Under the pieces are notes generated by a model. That model made no database searches and was not told the origin of the DNA. It saw only the letters and a list, made by a program, of their open reading frames with translations. Source: Planctomycetota bacterium (GTDB lineage Bacteria > Planctomycetota > UBA1135 > GCA-002686595). Taken from it: a DNA stretch of 64,000 nucleotides. Shown piece after piece: positions 1-11,062 of this stretch. The stretch is from NCBI GenBank assembly GCA_016779205.1, contig JADHOC010000004.1:124001-188000 (forward strand), in the 5' to 3' direction. The translations under genes and the position numbers were made by a program. Numbering within the stretch: the stretch's first letter is position 1; each line of letters begins with the position of its first letter.

Positions 1-125
1 CGGCAGCATCACCGCCCAGACGAGGCCGATGGCCACGTCGTACAGCAACTGGAGACCCCGCCGGCCTGGGCCGACGCGGGGGCTCGAGGTGATCGGCCCG
101 GGGATCGCCTGGTCGGCTCCGAGCG

Positions 126-129
<4 letters not shown>
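1..129 (-). CDS. N-terminal fragment of a membrane-anchored protein, possibly Kdo transferase (WaaA/KdtA)
   Basis: Forty-three codons are present before the window edge. A GTG start at 129-127 overlaps the secA stop (GTGA), the usual sign of translational coupling. After about 25 polar residues the reading becomes a hydrophobic segment that includes GLQLLYDVAIGLVWAVMLP. A short basic stretch followed by LLYD and a membrane helix resembles the N-terminal anchor of 3-deoxy-D-manno-octulosonic acid transferase. No catalytic residue is in view, so the family call is a guess. The reading frame itself is well supported by the overlap and by uninterrupted coding to base 1. Confidence 0.4.
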
Positions 130-3287
<3,158 letters not shown>

Positions 3288-3375
3288 GTCTTGAACCCGT
3301 CTCGCGCCGGAACCTTCCCTTCCCGTCCTCCTGACGGGGCCTCCTGGGCACGGGAATCGGCGCGCGGGGCGGAGG

Positions 3376-3404
3376 AGTATCGGTCCACCCCGTGCGAATG
3401 CCAA
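3376..3404 (-). promoter_or_regulatory. Sigma70-like promoter for secA
   Basis: Read on the minus strand, TTGGCA (3404-3399) is followed by a 17-base spacer and GATACT (3381-3376). That is five of six and four of six matches to the housekeeping consensus at optimal spacing. It would give a leader of roughly 80 bases before the secA ATG. The call comes from inspection only. Confidence 0.5.
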
Positions 3405-3525
3405 GGGGGATCACCACTCGCTGGGCCAAGGTTCTCTCGATCCTCGCTCCCCCGGGCTCCCAGGCTCCGAAACAGGCCGCCGTAGGGCGCCCGCGACCAT
3501 GGATGGACCTCTGGAGCGGCCGAGC

Positions 3526-4371
3526 TCAGTCCGAGGGCTCGCCCAGGAGCCGCTCGATCATCTCGAAGAGCACCTCACGCGGGTACGGCTTGCGCAGCAG
3601 GCCGCTCGCGCGCTGGATCGTCGGGAGCTCGATCTCGCTGGCCGTCGCCAGCAGCAGCGGCACGTCGGCGGTGCGCGGGTCCGCGCGCAGGCGGCGCATG
3701 ACCTCCTCCCCGTCGAATTCGGGCATGGCGAAGTCCAGCACCACCAGGTCGGGGAGCGGATCACGGCCCATGCGCTCCAGGGTCTCCCGCCCATCGAACG
3801 CCGTCTCCACCGTGTACCCCCGCGCCCTCAGGAAGGCGGCCTCCCCACAGCACACGTCCTCGTCATCGTCCACGATGAGCAGCCTTGGGCCCGCTGCGCC
3901 CTTCGGGGCGCCGGACTCCAGCCGCGCCATGCCCTCGCAGAGGGCGCGCAGGTCGCTGTGGGTCGGGAGCCCGACCCGATCCCAGTGGGCCTCCACCTCT
4001 TCCTTCAGCTCTCGATTGTGTGCCCGGAGCTCGAGCCACGCCTCGTAGTCTGGCATGGCGGGGTCGATGCGGATGTCGTCGTGGGTGTCGGCGGAGATGA
4101 AGAACTCGCCCGAGACGAGAAACTCCTGGATCACGAGCTTCATCCAGGGGTAGCGGTGATTGCCGAGCCGGAGGCTGAAGCGCCGGCGGCCCTCCCCCTC
4201 ACCTGTCCGCACGAGCTCGAAGACCTCAGCCAGCTCCTCCATCGTCGCCGCCACCTCCACCGCAGCGGAGAGCTCCGCGGCGCGTCCGGTCGGGCCGTCG
4301 GGCCAGGCGTGCTCGACGAAGATTGACGTCGCCTGTTTGACGTGCGCAGGCGTGAGGTCCGAGAGCTTCAT
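3526..4371 (-). CDS. Protein with unknown N-terminal domain and C-terminal response-regulator receiver
   Basis: This is a 281-residue protein. Residues about 163-277 form a receiver (REC) domain with the acidic pocket DDD at 168-170, phospho-acceptor Asp213 (VVLDFAMP), Thr243 and Lys261 followed by Pro, so it should be phosphorylatable. The first 155 residues match no family I recognise; they contain a conserved-looking stretch FSLRLGNHRYPWMKLVIQEF and an acidic patch ADTHDDIRI. The REC is at the C-terminus, whereas most response regulators have it first, and there is no DNA-binding output domain. A strong Shine-Dalgarno (GGAGGTGA) precedes the ATG at 4371. No histidine kinase is nearby. Confidence 0.8.
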   Translation of the reverse strand: MKLSDLTPAHVKQATSIFVEHAWPDGPTGRAAELSAAVEVAATMEELAEVFELVRTGEGEGRRRFSLRLGNHRYPWMKLVIQEFLVSGEFFISADTHDDIRIDPAMPDYEAWLELRAHNRELKEEVEAHWDRVGLPTHSDLRALCEGMARLESGAPKGAAGPRLLIVDDDEDVCCGEAAFLRARGYTVETAFDGRETLERMGRDPLPDLVVLDFAMPEFDGEEVMRRLRADPRTADVPLLLATASEIELPTIQRASGLLRKPYPREVLFEMIERLLGEPSD

Positions 4372-4476
4372 AGGCTCTCACCTCCACGGCCACGCCGCTC
4401 GCAGTCTTCCCCAGCTCCCATCCTCGTCGGAGGATAGGGCGGCCTCCGGCGGAACGGAAGTGGCGAGGAGGAGCAC

Positions 4477-5181
4477 TCAGGCGCCTGGGGCTGCCGGGGA
4501 GTCGCTCCCCGCGGCCCTACGGGATCCACCGAGCCCGCTCAGGAGGAGCAAGACCGCCCCCACCGTGATGCACGAGTCCGCGACGTTGAACGTCGGGAAG
4601 TGCCAGTCCCACCCGTAGAAGTAGACGTCGATGAAGTCCCGCACCGGTCCGAAGGGCCGCCCCTGCTGGACGCCAGGCAGGTCGGGGGCCGGCACGAAGG
4701 TGAAGTTGTCGTACAGGTTCCCCAGGGCGCCGGAGAGGATCAGGACCAGGGCGCTCAGGTAGATGCGCTGCCCCACGGGCGTCCTGTAGATGAGGAAGGA
4801 GAGGAACACCGCGGCGACGCAGCGGCCACCCACCAGGAGCCACGGCATGGAGCCGCCCTTCCCGAAGGCGGCGCCGTAGTTCAGGTTCAACATGAAGCCC
4901 AGCCACTCTCCCACGAGCGGATAGCGGGGGTGCCCGCGCTCCGACCGGGGGAGGGCCGCCTGGGCCTCGGGGTCCTGGAACCAGCTGAAGACCGCCGACT
5001 TCGACCAGAGGTCGAGGGCGACCAGGAGGGCCACCACCGCCAGCAAGACCAGGTGACGGGACACGGGGGCCCGGGCGGGGAGCGGCGCCGGCTCAGGGGC
5101 GGGCGCGTCGGACGGGGCATCAGCCCCCGCGGGGTGGACCGGTGCAGACGTCGAGCCGCCTTGTTGCTCGCTGGTGGACAT
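4477..5181 (-). CDS. lspA: Lipoprotein signal peptidase (signal peptidase II)
   Basis: LspA removes signal peptides from prolipoproteins in the inner membrane. The 234-residue protein has the family's four-helix pattern after an unusually long Pro/Ala-rich cytoplasmic N-terminus of about 40 residues. Signature motifs are NLNYGAAFG (about 99-107), GALGNLYDN (151-159) and the C-terminal FNVADSCITVG (198-208). The catalytic aspartates are Asp158 and Asp202. A loop of roughly 20 residues separates the two catalytic motifs. The gene diverges from the Xer recombinase gene, and the 80-base gap carries a TAGGCT hexamer 8 bases before this start. Its presence agrees with the lipoprotein-like products elsewhere in the window. 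Confidence 0.95.
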   Translation of the reverse strand: MSTSEQQGGSTSAPVHPAGADAPSDAPAPEPAPLPARAPVSRHLVLLAVVALLVALDLWSKSAVFSWFQDPEAQAALPRSERGHPRYPLVGEWLGFMLNLNYGAAFGKGGSMPWLLVGGRCVAAVFLSFLIYRTPVGQRIYLSALVLILSGALGNLYDNFTFVPAPDLPGVQQGRPFGPVRDFIDVYFYGWDWHFPTFNVADSCITVGAVLLLLSGLGGSRRAAGSDSPAAPGA

Positions 5182-5261
5182 CGGCGCAGAGCCTACCCCG
5201 TACCTCCCCGGCGCTCGCAGTTCAGCTTGAACTCTTCCCCCCGGGCCCCCAGGCTGGGCCC

Positions 5262-6227
5262 ATGTCCCAGGGCCGCGACACCCAGCACCGCACCGGGAGC
5301 GGCGAGGAGGCGCAGGTCCCGCCGCGCCTGGAGGCGGAGATCGCGGAGTTCCTCGACGCCATGCGCGTGGAGGCTGGGCTCTCCAGGAACACGGTGTCGG
5401 CCTACCGCTCGGACCTCCGCTCCCTGGGTCTCTGGCTGGGGGGTGTCGGCGTGACCGATTGGGAGGCCCTCGACGAGGACGCGATCGTGCGCTGGCTGGG
5501 CGCCCGGCGGGGCTCCGGCGCCGCCGAGTCCTCCGTGGCCCGCGGGCTGGTGGCCCTGCGCATGCTGATCCGCTTCCAGATCGCGGAGGGGGCCCTGAAG
5601 CGTGACCCGACCGCCCGCATCAGCTCACCCCGGCTGCGCCGCCTCCTGCCCACGACGCTCACCCCGGAGGACGTGGACGCCCTCCTCTCCGTGTACGCCG
5701 TCCCCGCCGACGAGGAGAGCTGGCGCACCCTCCGGGACCGCGCCCTGCTCGAGGTCCTCTACGCCGGCGGCGCTCGGATCTCCGAGGCCATCGGGCTCAC
5801 CACCGATGACCTCCCGCCTGACCTCTCGCCCCTTCGCCTCCACGGCAAGGGCGACAAGATGAGGGTCGTCCCCCTCGGCCGGACCGCTCGGGAGGCGCTG
5901 GACCGATGGATGCGAGAGGGGCGCCCCGCCCTCGCCAGAGGCGGTCGGGCGAAGGCCGTCTTCCTCTCGAGGAGCGGCCGTCCCCTGGACCGCTCGAGCG
6001 CCTGGCGGCGGGTGAAGGAGGCGGTGGCCACCGCCGGGCTCCCCTCGACCACCTCGCCCCACGACCTCCGCCACTCCTTCGCCACGCACATGCTCGCGGG
6101 GGGCGCGGACCTCCGGGCCGTCCAGGAGATGCTCGGACACGCCTCCATTCGAACCACCGAACTCTACACCCACCTGGACGAGGGGCACGTCCGGACGGTG
6201 CACCAGATGCACCACCCCAGGGGCTGA
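5262..6227 (+). CDS. xerC/D: Tyrosine recombinase of the XerC/XerD family
   Basis: The 321-residue enzyme is the size expected for chromosome-dimer resolution recombinases acting at dif. The N-terminal SAM-like DNA-binding domain (about 24-112) has FLDAMRVEAGLSRNTVSAYR, typical of Xer. The catalytic domain keeps all residues: Arg172 (ARISEAIGL), Lys196 (LHGKGDK), His267 and Arg270 (HDLRHSF), His293 (LGHASI) and nucleophile Tyr302. The ATG at 5262 fits the family N-terminus; upstream in-frame codons run into the lspA promoter region. The gene is not flanked by phage genes, so a housekeeping role is most likely. XerC and XerD cannot be told apart by eye. It ends one base before the convergent next gene's stop. 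Confidence 0.93.
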   Translation: MSQGRDTQHRTGSGEEAQVPPRLEAEIAEFLDAMRVEAGLSRNTVSAYRSDLRSLGLWLGGVGVTDWEALDEDAIVRWLGARRGSGAAESSVARGLVALRMLIRFQIAEGALKRDPTARISSPRLRRLLPTTLTPEDVDALLSVYAVPADEESWRTLRDRALLEVLYAGGARISEAIGLTTDDLPPDLSPLRLHGKGDKMRVVPLGRTAREALDRWMREGRPALARGGRAKAVFLSRSGRPLDRSSAWRRVKEAVATAGLPSTTSPHDLRHSFATHMLAGGADLRAVQEMLGHASIRTTELYTHLDEGHVRTVHQMHHPRG

Positions 6228-6228
6228 C

Positions 6229-7548
6229 CTAGCGCAGCGCGCTGCGCTTGAAGCGCGTCACGAAGACCGTGCTCCCGGCGTGGGCGCCGAACCCAGCGGC
6301 GCCGTCGAGGGACCGGTCGGCGAGGCGCACCGGCGCCAGCTTGACCTCCCCCACGGTGACCTGGAGGACCTCGCCGTCGTAGTCGATCACAATCGGGATC
6401 TCGGCGAACGGAGGCGGCCTGAACTTCTCCACCTCGGTGACCGTCTCGTAGGGCTCCCCGGGGGCCGCCCGCCGGAAGAGGTAGACCCCCTCACGGGTGT
6501 TCACCGCGAGCAGGAGCCGATCACCCCCCTGGTCCCCCAGGACGATGTCAGCCTGCCCGGCGAACTTCGGGTCGTTGGCGAAGATCACGACCGCGGCCTC
6601 GACCCGGAAGGGGCCAGAGACCTCGGGCGCCGCCTCCAGCACCAGGGCATCGGTCGCCTGGGTCGCCGTCACCATCCAGCCGTCCGGGTGCCCCGCCACG
6701 GCGCCCCCCTCCACGACCCAGCGCGGCCGGAGCCCCTGGAGTCGGTCGAGCGCCGACGCAGCGAGGTCTCCGTGCCCACGCTCCCCCTCCGCGGCCGCCT
6801 CATGGGCCAGCGCCAGCATCATGCGCGCGGCGTCGGCCGCGGACTGCCGGGAGGGCACCAACGGATCGAAGAGGCCCTCGAGGGGCAGCGGGCCCGAGGC
6901 GATCCGCAGCAGCTCGCTGGCACGCTCCCCCTCCGGGACCTCAGCGAGCCGTCCGCCGAGCTCCACGAGCCCCGAGGAACACCACGGTTCCAGGGCCAGG
7001 GCCCGGGCGTGCCGGATCGCCTCCAGCCCGCGCTGGGCGCGCAGCGAGGCCATCCCCGCCACCAACCAGGCCGGGACCTCCTCGGTGGGCTCCTGAGCCA
7101 GCCGGCGGGCGGCCCCGAGGGCGGCGACCCGGCGCGTGGCCGGCGGGAGCCCCGTGCCAAAGAGCACGCGATCATTGAGCCGCGGAGCGATGGCGCACGC
7201 CGGGGATCCGGTGCCACGGAAGTCCGCCTCCCAGAGCACCTTGGCCCCCTTGCGGCCGCTCTGCTTGCCTAGCTGCGCGGGAGTCTGCCCGAGCAAGAAC
7301 TCCAGGGGCTCGCCGTCGCCTCGTCCCGTCGCCGCCCGCGGGGCCCCGGCGGCGTCCACGGCCCGGAGGACCTCCATCAGCTGTACGGCGCTCCGGTCGA
7401 GCCCCCGCTCCGAGCGCCAGAGCATGGTGGCCCGCAGGGAGCCCTCGACCACGCTGTGAGCCCGCTCGTCATCGGTCACTGGCCGCGGCTCCTGGGCAAG
7501 GGAGGCGGCCGCTAGGAGCGCGACGAGGGTGGCGTGAACGAAGGTCAT
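6229..7548 (-). CDS. Secreted protein of unknown function with a possible concanavalin-like C-terminal domain
   Basis: The 439-residue product starts with a clear Sec signal peptide (MTFVHATLVALLAAASLAQ). The middle (about 60-270) is an Arg/Ala-rich region with no motif I recognise. Residues about 275-439 alternate beta strands and include FRVEAAVVIFANDPKFAGQ, IVIDYDGEVLQVTVGEV and a terminal VFVTRFKRSA. This resembles the jelly-roll domain of 3-keto-disaccharide hydrolase or LamG-type proteins, but I cannot name catalytic residues. The start is the ATG before the signal peptide; an earlier in-frame start would overlap uvrC. It is the last gene of the uvrB-to-uvrC run on this strand. Confidence 0.75.
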   Translation of the reverse strand: MTFVHATLVALLAAASLAQEPRPVTDDERAHSVVEGSLRATMLWRSERGLDRSAVQLMEVLRAVDAAGAPRAATGRGDGEPLEFLLGQTPAQLGKQSGRKGAKVLWEADFRGTGSPACAIAPRLNDRVLFGTGLPPATRRVAALGAARRLAQEPTEEVPAWLVAGMASLRAQRGLEAIRHARALALEPWCSSGLVELGGRLAEVPEGERASELLRIASGPLPLEGLFDPLVPSRQSAADAARMMLALAHEAAAEGERGHGDLAASALDRLQGLRPRWVVEGGAVAGHPDGWMVTATQATDALVLEAAPEVSGPFRVEAAVVIFANDPKFAGQADIVLGDQGGDRLLLAVNTREGVYLFRRAAPGEPYETVTEVEKFRPPPFAEIPIVIDYDGEVLQVTVGEVKLAPVRLADRSLDGAAGFGAHAGSTVFVTRFKRSALR

Positions 7549-7609
7549 GATCAGGCGGGCGGGGCCCCTTGCGGCCCTCGGACTCTCTCGGCGGCGTGGA
7601 GGGGTGAGG

Positions 7610-9448
7610 TCAACGGAGAGCCTCGGAAATGACGCGCGCGAGCTCAGGTGAGATCCCCTCGACGCCCGCGAGCTGCTCCACGCTGGCCTCGGAGACTCCG
7701 GCGACCGAGCCAAAGGCGGTCAAGAGGGCGCGCCTGCGGGCCGGACCGACCCCTGCGATCCCATCCAGCCGGCTGGTGATCTTCCCGCGCTCCTTGCGGT
7801 GATAGGTGATGGCGAAGCGATGGGCCTCGTCCCGGATCCGCTCGAGGAGGTGCCGCACCTCGCTGTGCTGACCGAGGACCACCGGCTCCGTCGCACCGGG
7901 GATCCAGACGCGCTCCTCCACCGGCCCCTTCCGGCGCCCCTTCACCCGGCGCTCGCCGCGCGCCTTGGCGAGGCCGATGAGCGCCACATCGAAGGCCCCG
8001 GACTCCTGGCGCGCCAGCATCGCGCGCTCCAGCTGGGGCGGGCCCCCGTCGATGACGACCAGATCGGGGAGGTCCCCCTCGCGCTGCCCCCGCTCCAGGC
8101 TCCGGCGCACCACCTCGTGCATGGACGCGAAGTCATCCTGCCCCTCGACGTCCCGGATCTTGTACCGCCGGTAACCCGCCCGGTCCGCGTGGCCACGCTT
8201 GAAGCGCACCCGGCTCGCGACCACGTGGCTCCCCTGGGTCGTCGAGATGTCAAAGCAGTCGATCACCTCGGTCGCCGGGTCCAGGTCCAGCAGCTCGATG
8301 AGCCTGGCGAGGGCGTCCGCGTCACGGTCCTCCTCGTCCGACTGGCGCTGCAGCCCCTGGGCCGCGTTCTCGAAGGCGAAGTCGAGCATCCGCCGGCGGT
8401 CGCCGCTGGAGGGGACCACCAGGCGGGCGCCGAGCAGCTCCTCCAGCAGGCCCTGCTCCGCAGGCGCGAAGGGCAGGAGGATCTCGGTCGGAGCCGCCCG
8501 GCGCCCGGGGGCGTAGATCGCGCTGAGCACGCTGTGCAAGAACTCCCCATCCGGCAGCTCCGACCGGAAGTGATGCGTGCGCGACTCGGCCATGCGCCGA
8601 TCGCGCCACGCGATCCGGTGCACCGAGGCCCGCCCGCCCCGACGCGCCACGCCAAGCACGTCGCGATCCACCGAATCCTTGGGTCGGACCCCCTGCCCCT
8701 CCACGGTCCGGCGAAGCGCGCCGAGTCGGTCTCGCCAGACCGCCGCGCGTTCGAACTCGAGGGCCTCGGAGGCCGCCATCATGCGCTGCCGCAGGTCCTC
8801 CTCGAGCTCCGCCGCCTCGCCCGACAGGATCCGCGAGGCGCGCTCGACCAGGTCGGCGTACTCGGCGGGCTTGACCTTCCCCACGCACGGGGCGCAGCAG
8901 AGCCCGATCTGATGCTTGAGGCACGGCCGAGACCGGTTGTCCATGACGGAGTCGGGGCAGTCACGGAGCGGCACGATCCGGTGCAGGTCCGCGAGCGTCC
9001 GGCGCAGCGCCCCGGCGCTCGCGAAGGGCCCGAAGTACCGAGACCGCCCCCCCTCTCGCCCCATCTCCGGCGAGTGAGCGCGCACGAGCTTCAGGCGGGG
9101 GAACCGATCGCTCATGTCGATGCGCAGCATCCGGAAGGACTTGTCGTCCTTGAGGCGGATGTTGTGGGGCGGCTTGTACTGCTTGATGAGGGTGTCCTCC
9201 AGCAGCAGCGCCTCCTGCTCGGTGCGGGTCACGATGGTCTCCACCGAGTCCGCCTCGTCCCCGAGGAACCGGATCAGGATCCGGCCGTCGTTCTCCGGGC
9301 GCCGGTAGGCGGTGAGGCGGCTCCGGAGGTTCCCCGCCTTCCCGACGTAGAGCACGCTCCCGTCCGCCGCCCTGAAGATATACACCCCGGGGCGCCGGGG
9401 GATCTCCGCCGGCCACCAGCCAGGGTCGTTCGAGCCGCCGCGCTTCAC
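7610..9448 (-). CDS. uvrC: UvrABC excinuclease subunit C
   Basis: UvrC makes both incisions in nucleotide excision repair after UvrB loads on damage. The 612-residue length is standard. The N-terminal GIY-YIG nuclease is evident (GVYIFRAADGSVLYVGKAGNLRSR, about 20-43). Then come a Cys-containing region (CLKHQIGLCCAPC), the UVR helix pair that contacts UvrB, the RNase H-like endonuclease half (VIDCFDISTTQGSHVVAS, LVVIDGG), and two helix-hairpin-helix motifs at the C-terminus (LDGIAGVGPARRRALL). The start is GTG at 9448 without a Shine-Dalgarno, but TATACC lies 6 bases upstream. The gene is co-directional with uvrB, HIT and the NahK-like kinase. Confidence 0.96.
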   Translation of the reverse strand: MKRGGSNDPGWWPAEIPRRPGVYIFRAADGSVLYVGKAGNLRSRLTAYRRPENDGRILIRFLGDEADSVETIVTRTEQEALLLEDTLIKQYKPPHNIRLKDDKSFRMLRIDMSDRFPRLKLVRAHSPEMGREGGRSRYFGPFASAGALRRTLADLHRIVPLRDCPDSVMDNRSRPCLKHQIGLCCAPCVGKVKPAEYADLVERASRILSGEAAELEEDLRQRMMAASEALEFERAAVWRDRLGALRRTVEGQGVRPKDSVDRDVLGVARRGGRASVHRIAWRDRRMAESRTHHFRSELPDGEFLHSVLSAIYAPGRRAAPTEILLPFAPAEQGLLEELLGARLVVPSSGDRRRMLDFAFENAAQGLQRQSDEEDRDADALARLIELLDLDPATEVIDCFDISTTQGSHVVASRVRFKRGHADRAGYRRYKIRDVEGQDDFASMHEVVRRSLERGQREGDLPDLVVIDGGPPQLERAMLARQESGAFDVALIGLAKARGERRVKGRRKGPVEERVWIPGATEPVVLGQHSEVRHLLERIRDEAHRFAITYHRKERGKITSRLDGIAGVGPARRRALLTAFGSVAGVSEASVEQLAGVEGISPELARVISEALR

Positions 9449-9454
9449 ACCAGG

Positions 9455-9460
9455 GGTATA
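9455..9460 (-). promoter_or_regulatory. TANNNT-like -10 element just upstream of uvrC
   Basis: TATACC is read on the minus strand, ending 6 bases before the GTG of uvrC. There is no Shine-Dalgarno in between. This suggests a leaderless or nearly leaderless internal transcript start for uvrC. Confidence 0.35.
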
Positions 9461-9566
9461 GGCCCCGGAACGCCCCGGCGCAACGCGCCTCGCCCCCGCG
9501 CCCGGCCGAAAGGAGCCCGAAGGAGCGGCCCGCGGCCCCGGGCTCTGCCTGCGGGCGCGTCAGCCG

Positions 9567-10643
9567 CTAGAGGCGGCGCTCCATGGCGTCCACCATGCGA
9601 AGCTGGACCCGCGCACGGTCCAGGTTGTGCCCCTCGCGCTCGATCTTGAAGTACACATCGCCCTTGATGTGATCCGCGAGGAAGCGCATCCCGATGGTCA
9701 GCGTCACGATCCGCGCCGCGAAGGCCATGTGCTCGACCTCGAAGGCGTTGAGGAAGCCGCTGGCCTTCTCGAGGTAGCCGTCGCAGAGGGCCCGATACAT
9801 CTCCACGTCCACGCCCACGCGGTCCAGCTCTCGCTCGTCCTCGTCCGAGGTGGCCGCGGTGAAGCGCACCAGGTCCCCGAAGTCGAAGAGGGAGTATCCG
9901 GGCATGCAAGTGTCGAGGTCCACGATGCAGCGGGGCTGCCCCGTCTCCACGTCGAAGAGGACGTTGTTGAGCTTCGTGTCCCCGTGGATGACCCGCCGCG
10001 GCATCTTCCCGGTCCGCAGGGCGTTCTCGAAGACCGACAGCTGCCGACGTCGTCCCTCGATGAACTTCAGCTCCCGCTGGACCTCGGCCACGCGCCCGAG
10101 GGGGTCCCGGCGGCAGGCGTCCTCCAGCTGCGCGAGGCGCGCCTCGGAGTTGAAGAAGTTGGGGATCGTCTCCCGGAGCTCCGACGCCGGCAGGGTGCTC
10201 AGCTTGATCTGGAAGTCCCCGAACGCCAGCGCCGCAGCCCGCGCCATCTCGGCGTCCCGGGGATGGTCGTAGGACTCGGTGCCCTCGACGAAGTGGTAGG
10301 TCCTCCAGGGCGTGTCCTTGGAGAAGGCGTAGTCCGCCCCGTCCCTGGCGCCGACCAGCGCGAGCGCGGTGAGGCCGTCCTGCCCCCCCGCCCGCGCGAG
10401 GTGCCGGGTCACCACGCCCACGTTGTGCATGAGCGCGGGGATGTCCCTGAAGACCCAGTCGTTCAGGCGCTGGTGCACGAAGCGGCGGGCCTCTGCCCCA
10501 TCACCGACGCTCCAGGTGGACACATGCGTGTCGTGGATGTGTCCGCGGTGCAGGCCGACGATCTCGACCAGGTCACCGTCCAGGTCGAAGAGTCGGACCG
10601 CGGTCTCCACCTCGCCACCGGTCAGGTCGGGGAGCACACTCAT
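9567..10643 (-). CDS. Phosphotransferase of the N-acetylhexosamine 1-kinase (NahK)/aminoglycoside phosphotransferase fold
   Basis: The 358-residue kinase has the APH-fold catalytic loop VIHGDTKLNNVLF (about 214-226) and the metal-binding DLDTCMPGYSLFDFGDLVRF. The N-terminal part (GLHRGHIHDTHVSTW, then FVHQRLNDWVFRDIPALMHNVGVV) matches the hallmark GxIxxT and RxNxxVFxxPxxxMxN pattern of NahK-like sugar-1-kinases, which phosphorylate N-acetylhexosamines at C1. The actual sugar is not known from sequence. Its ATG overlaps the stop of the HIT gene by four bases (ATGA), so the two are translationally coupled. An antibiotic-resistance role is unlikely given the NahK-type N-terminus. Confidence 0.82.
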   Translation of the reverse strand: MSVLPDLTGGEVETAVRLFDLDGDLVEIVGLHRGHIHDTHVSTWSVGDGAEARRFVHQRLNDWVFRDIPALMHNVGVVTRHLARAGGQDGLTALALVGARDGADYAFSKDTPWRTYHFVEGTESYDHPRDAEMARAAALAFGDFQIKLSTLPASELRETIPNFFNSEARLAQLEDACRRDPLGRVAEVQRELKFIEGRRRQLSVFENALRTGKMPRRVIHGDTKLNNVLFDVETGQPRCIVDLDTCMPGYSLFDFGDLVRFTAATSDEDERELDRVGVDVEMYRALCDGYLEKASGFLNAFEVEHMAFAARIVTLTIGMRFLADHIKGDVYFKIEREGHNLDRARVQLRMVDAMERRL

Positions 10644-10996
10644 GAGGCGTCCCTCGCTGCGCCGGAGTTCACGTGAAAGTGCAGGTGCTTGGAGTCCTGG
10701 TACTCGCCGAGGTTGGTCAGCACGCGTGCCGCCCCGTGCGCGCCTTCGACCTCGCGGGCCACGCTGCGCACCACCTCCATGAGCTCACCCAGCAGTCCCT
10801 CGGGAGCGTCGCCGAGATCCGTCAGTGACGGCACGTGGCGCTTCGGGACGACCACGATGTGCACCGGCCAGAAGGGGCGCGTGTGGTGGTAGGCGAGGAC
10901 GGACTCCGTCTCCCGCACCACCTCGACCGGGGTCTTCCCCGAGAGCACCTCGTCGCAATAGAAGTCGCTGGTCACCGCCCCATGATGCAGAAACAC
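10640..10996 (-). CDS. HIT-family (histidine triad) nucleotide-binding protein
   Basis: The 118-residue protein carries the histidine triad HLHFHV at 104-109 (His104, His106, His108) near the C-terminus, with the upstream PVHIVVVPKRHVPSLTDL strand typical of Hint proteins. Hint enzymes hydrolyse nucleoside phosphoramidates or adenylated substrates; the related GalT branch transfers nucleotides to sugar-1-phosphates. The start is GTG at 10996, preceded by GAGGG at good spacing. It is coupled by a four-base overlap to the NahK-like kinase downstream and follows uvrB after 66 bases. Coupling to a sugar-1-kinase hints at sugar nucleotide chemistry, but the small size fits a plain Hint protein. 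Confidence 0.9.
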   Translation of the reverse strand: MFLHHGAVTSDFYCDEVLSGKTPVEVVRETESVLAYHHTRPFWPVHIVVVPKRHVPSLTDLGDAPEGLLGELMEVVRSVAREVEGAHGAARVLTNLGEYQDSKHLHFHVNSGAARDAS

Positions 10997-11062
10997 GGGC
11001 GCCCTCGCCGAGACTGGGTGCCGAACTGACGCACCAATGCCTCGGTCCGGGGCCCGCCCGCC

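Noticed and set aside
5262-6227. Prophage or integrative element suggested by the tyrosine recombinase
   Set aside because: No phage or conjugation genes, attachment repeats or tRNA next to it; sequence and size fit a housekeeping Xer recombinase.
9567-10643. Aminoglycoside resistance phosphotransferase
   Set aside because: The N-terminal GHIHDT and QRLNDWVF motifs place it with NahK-like sugar kinases instead.
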